6,563 nucleotides of DNA, from positions 1 to 6,563 of the forward strand of contig JAESUE010000382.1 of the NCBI GenBank assembly GCA_016763235.1, written 5' to 3'. Every line of letters starts with the position of its first letter. Position 1 is the first letter of the stretch. Shown one piece after another: positions 6,007 through 6,563 of this stretch. Source of the DNA: Pseudomonadales bacterium. Lineage in GTDB: Bacteria; Pseudomonadota; Gammaproteobacteria; Pseudomonadales; UBA3067. The position numbers were made by a program, and so were the translations under genes. The notes beneath the pieces were generated by a model that made no database searches, had not been told where the DNA came from, and worked only from the letters and a program-made list of their open reading frames with translations.

Positions 6007-6057
6007 GTGGGTCAATATTAATGACCGAAAGTGGATCATTTAAAATAGCCATTAACA
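6007..6057 (-). repeat. IS21-type terminal region with repeated binding motif
   Basis: On the minus strand the likely element end is TGTTAATGGC, beginning at 6057. Inside it, the plus strand shows GTGGGTCAATATTAA (6007-6021) and the related GTGGATCATTTAAAA (6031-6045), 24 bases apart. Repeated transposase-binding motifs of this kind inside the ends are typical of IS21-family elements, and they lie where expected relative to the istA start. The exact outer boundary is inferred, as the opposite end is lost. Confidence 0.6.
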
Positions 6058-6137
6058 ATAGTTGTAGGAACTACCGCCCAATTTAAATTACCATTTACCT
6101 AAAAATTACATTAGCATCTCCCCTTAGGGCAATTTAA

Positions 6138-6155
6138 CCTAGAAACCTTAGTTGA
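6138..6155 (+). repeat. Single copy of the CCTAGAAACCTYAGTTGR repeat
   Basis: CCTAGAAACCTTAGTTGA here matches 6306-6323 (CCTAGAAACCTCAGTTGG) at 16 of 18 positions, and TTTAA / GTTAAG-like sequence precedes both. The two copies have the same orientation and are 168 bases apart. The second copy overlaps the right arm of the large hairpin, so this may be a solitary unit of the same repeat family. Confidence 0.6.
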
Positions 6156-6273
6156 GTACGAAAAAGATGTGCAAAATATTGGTGCGCATAGGGGATTTTA
6201 AAACTGTGTAGTCACCTCATTGATGATGAGAACTTTTTAAAATTTTCTATATGCGTCAAGAGCTTGTGCAGAC

Positions 6274-6332
6274 TTTGATGATCCAACTGAGATTTTTAAG
6301 TTAAGCCTAGAAACCTCAGTTGGATCATCAAA
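6274..6332. repeat. Long near-perfect inverted repeat (possible MITE- or REPIN-like element)
   Basis: TTTGATGATCCAACTGAG (6274-6291) is the exact reverse complement of 6315-6332, an 18-bp perfect stem. After one mismatch the pairing goes on for six more pairs (6293-6298 with 6308-6313, including one G-T), leaving a small loop around 6299-6307. So 59 bases fold into a stem of about 24 pairs. No T-run follows on either strand, so it is not an ordinary terminator. It lies 30 bases before the hydrolase start and would form a strong hairpin in its leader if transcription begins upstream. Confidence 0.8.
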
Positions 6333-6361
6333 AAACAACAAAATGGAAATAGGGCATTAAC

Positions 6362-6563
6362 ATGGGTTTTATGAGTGAAAGACGTTACAAAACAGCTGAG
6401 AACCAAACTATTGTTGCAGACGTATGGGGACCAACAACCGGCAAATCAGTCATACTGGCTCACGGCGGAGGTCAAACTCGCCATGCTTGGAAAAATACCG
6501 CCGCAACACTTGCAGACTCTGGCTGGCAGGCCATTGCAATGGATCTGCGCGGGCATGGAGACA
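6362..6563 (+). CDS. Alpha/beta hydrolase, N-terminal part (runs off the window)
   Basis: From ATG 6362 the plus strand stays open to the window edge for 67 codons, reading MGFMSERRYKTAENQTIVAD and onward. VILAHGGGQTRHAW (30-43) contains the HGGG oxyanion-hole type motif after the first core strand, and AIAMDLRGHGD (57-67) is the usual next strand and loop of alpha/beta hydrolases. The nucleophile elbow (GxSxG) and the Asp and His of the triad lie beyond the window, so the substrate cannot be predicted; hydrolases with this start include esterases, epoxide hydrolases and C-C bond hydrolases. AGGG, seven bases before the ATG, is an acceptable ribosome binding site; ATG 6371 is an alternative start. 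There is no signal peptide. Confidence 0.88.
   Translation, partial: MGFMSERRYKTAENQTIVADVWGPTTGKSVILAHGGGQTRHAWKNTAATLADSGWQAIAMDLRGHGD

Larger units (their letters stand above)
5504..6057 (-). mobile_element. Composite remnant of two transposable elements (RAYT inside or against IS21)
   Basis: Two 5'-terminal transposase fragments lie head to tail on the minus strand. An IS21-family end and the start of istA run from about 6057 to 5641, and a RAYT-type leader and gene start run from about 5638 to 5504. Neither has its 3' part. The IS21 sequence stops within a few bases of where the RAYT leader begins, so the RAYT-type element probably inserted into, or recombined with, istA before both lost their far ends. 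The RAYT fragment ends just beyond the stop codon of the ykgJ-like gene. Confidence 0.65.
6058..6361. other. Intergenic region between the IS21 remnant and the hydrolase gene
   Basis: This 300-base, AT-rich stretch has no supported reading frame. Its main content is the long hairpin at 6274-6332 and a related single repeat at 6138-6155. A small hairpin (CTCAT / ATGAG, about 6217-6231) is also present. No convincing promoter was found for the hydrolase gene. Confidence 0.55.

Noticed and set aside
6116..6196. Possible inverted pair of C-rich and G-rich tracts (CTCCCC and GGGGAT)
   Set aside because: The match is only about five bases over a long distance, so it is within chance.
1..6563. CRISPR array, tRNA or rRNA gene, toxin-antitoxin pair, phage module
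   Set aside because: No regularly spaced repeats, RNA gene signatures or suitable gene pairs were seen.

Overview
The window looks like chromosomal DNA from a gammaproteobacterium of moderate GC content, possibly a marine or environmental lineage. That placement rests on the protein families seen (a YeeN/YebC2-type YebC protein, NnrS, an ArsP/YraQ-like permease with a small thioredoxin, a YkgJ-type cysteine cluster protein) and on fragments of IS21-type and RAYT-type elements. No RNA gene, CRISPR array or intact prophage is visible.

Layout. At 1-702 (minus) lies a YebC/PmpR-family gene, complete except for its last few codons. A 300-base gap with a short pentamer repeat follows. At 1004-2218 (minus) is nnrS, a multi-pass membrane protein of the nitric-oxide response. 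Directly upstream of it is a good candidate NsrR operator with a promoter -10 element inside it. A 320-base non-coding stretch leads to 2605-3201 (plus), an AT-rich gene for a conserved-looking multi-pass membrane protein of unknown function. It converges on a two-gene minus-strand unit: an ArsP/YraQ-like permease (3686-4687) followed 10 bases later by a 77-residue CxxC thioredoxin-like protein (3442-3675), whose ribosome binding site overlaps the permease stop codon.

After a 410-base gap comes a plus-strand YkgJ-family cysteine-cluster gene (5100-5501). Immediately beyond its stop is a graveyard of mobile DNA on the minus strand: the first ~26 residues of a RAYT/IS200-like transposase, then the first ~103 residues of an IS21-family IstA transposase with its IS21-type end near 6057. 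The 300 bases after that hold a long near-perfect hairpin (6274-6332) and a related single repeat (6138-6155), perhaps a MITE- or REPIN-like element. The window ends inside an alpha/beta hydrolase gene (6362 onward).

The genes do not form one pathway. Two functional themes stand out: nitrosative-stress response (nnrS with its NsrR-like site) and an export/redox pair (permease plus thioredoxin). No clearly new multi-gene system was found. The items most worth follow-up are the long hairpin repeat, the unknown membrane protein, the permease-thioredoxin pair and the nested transposase remnants.
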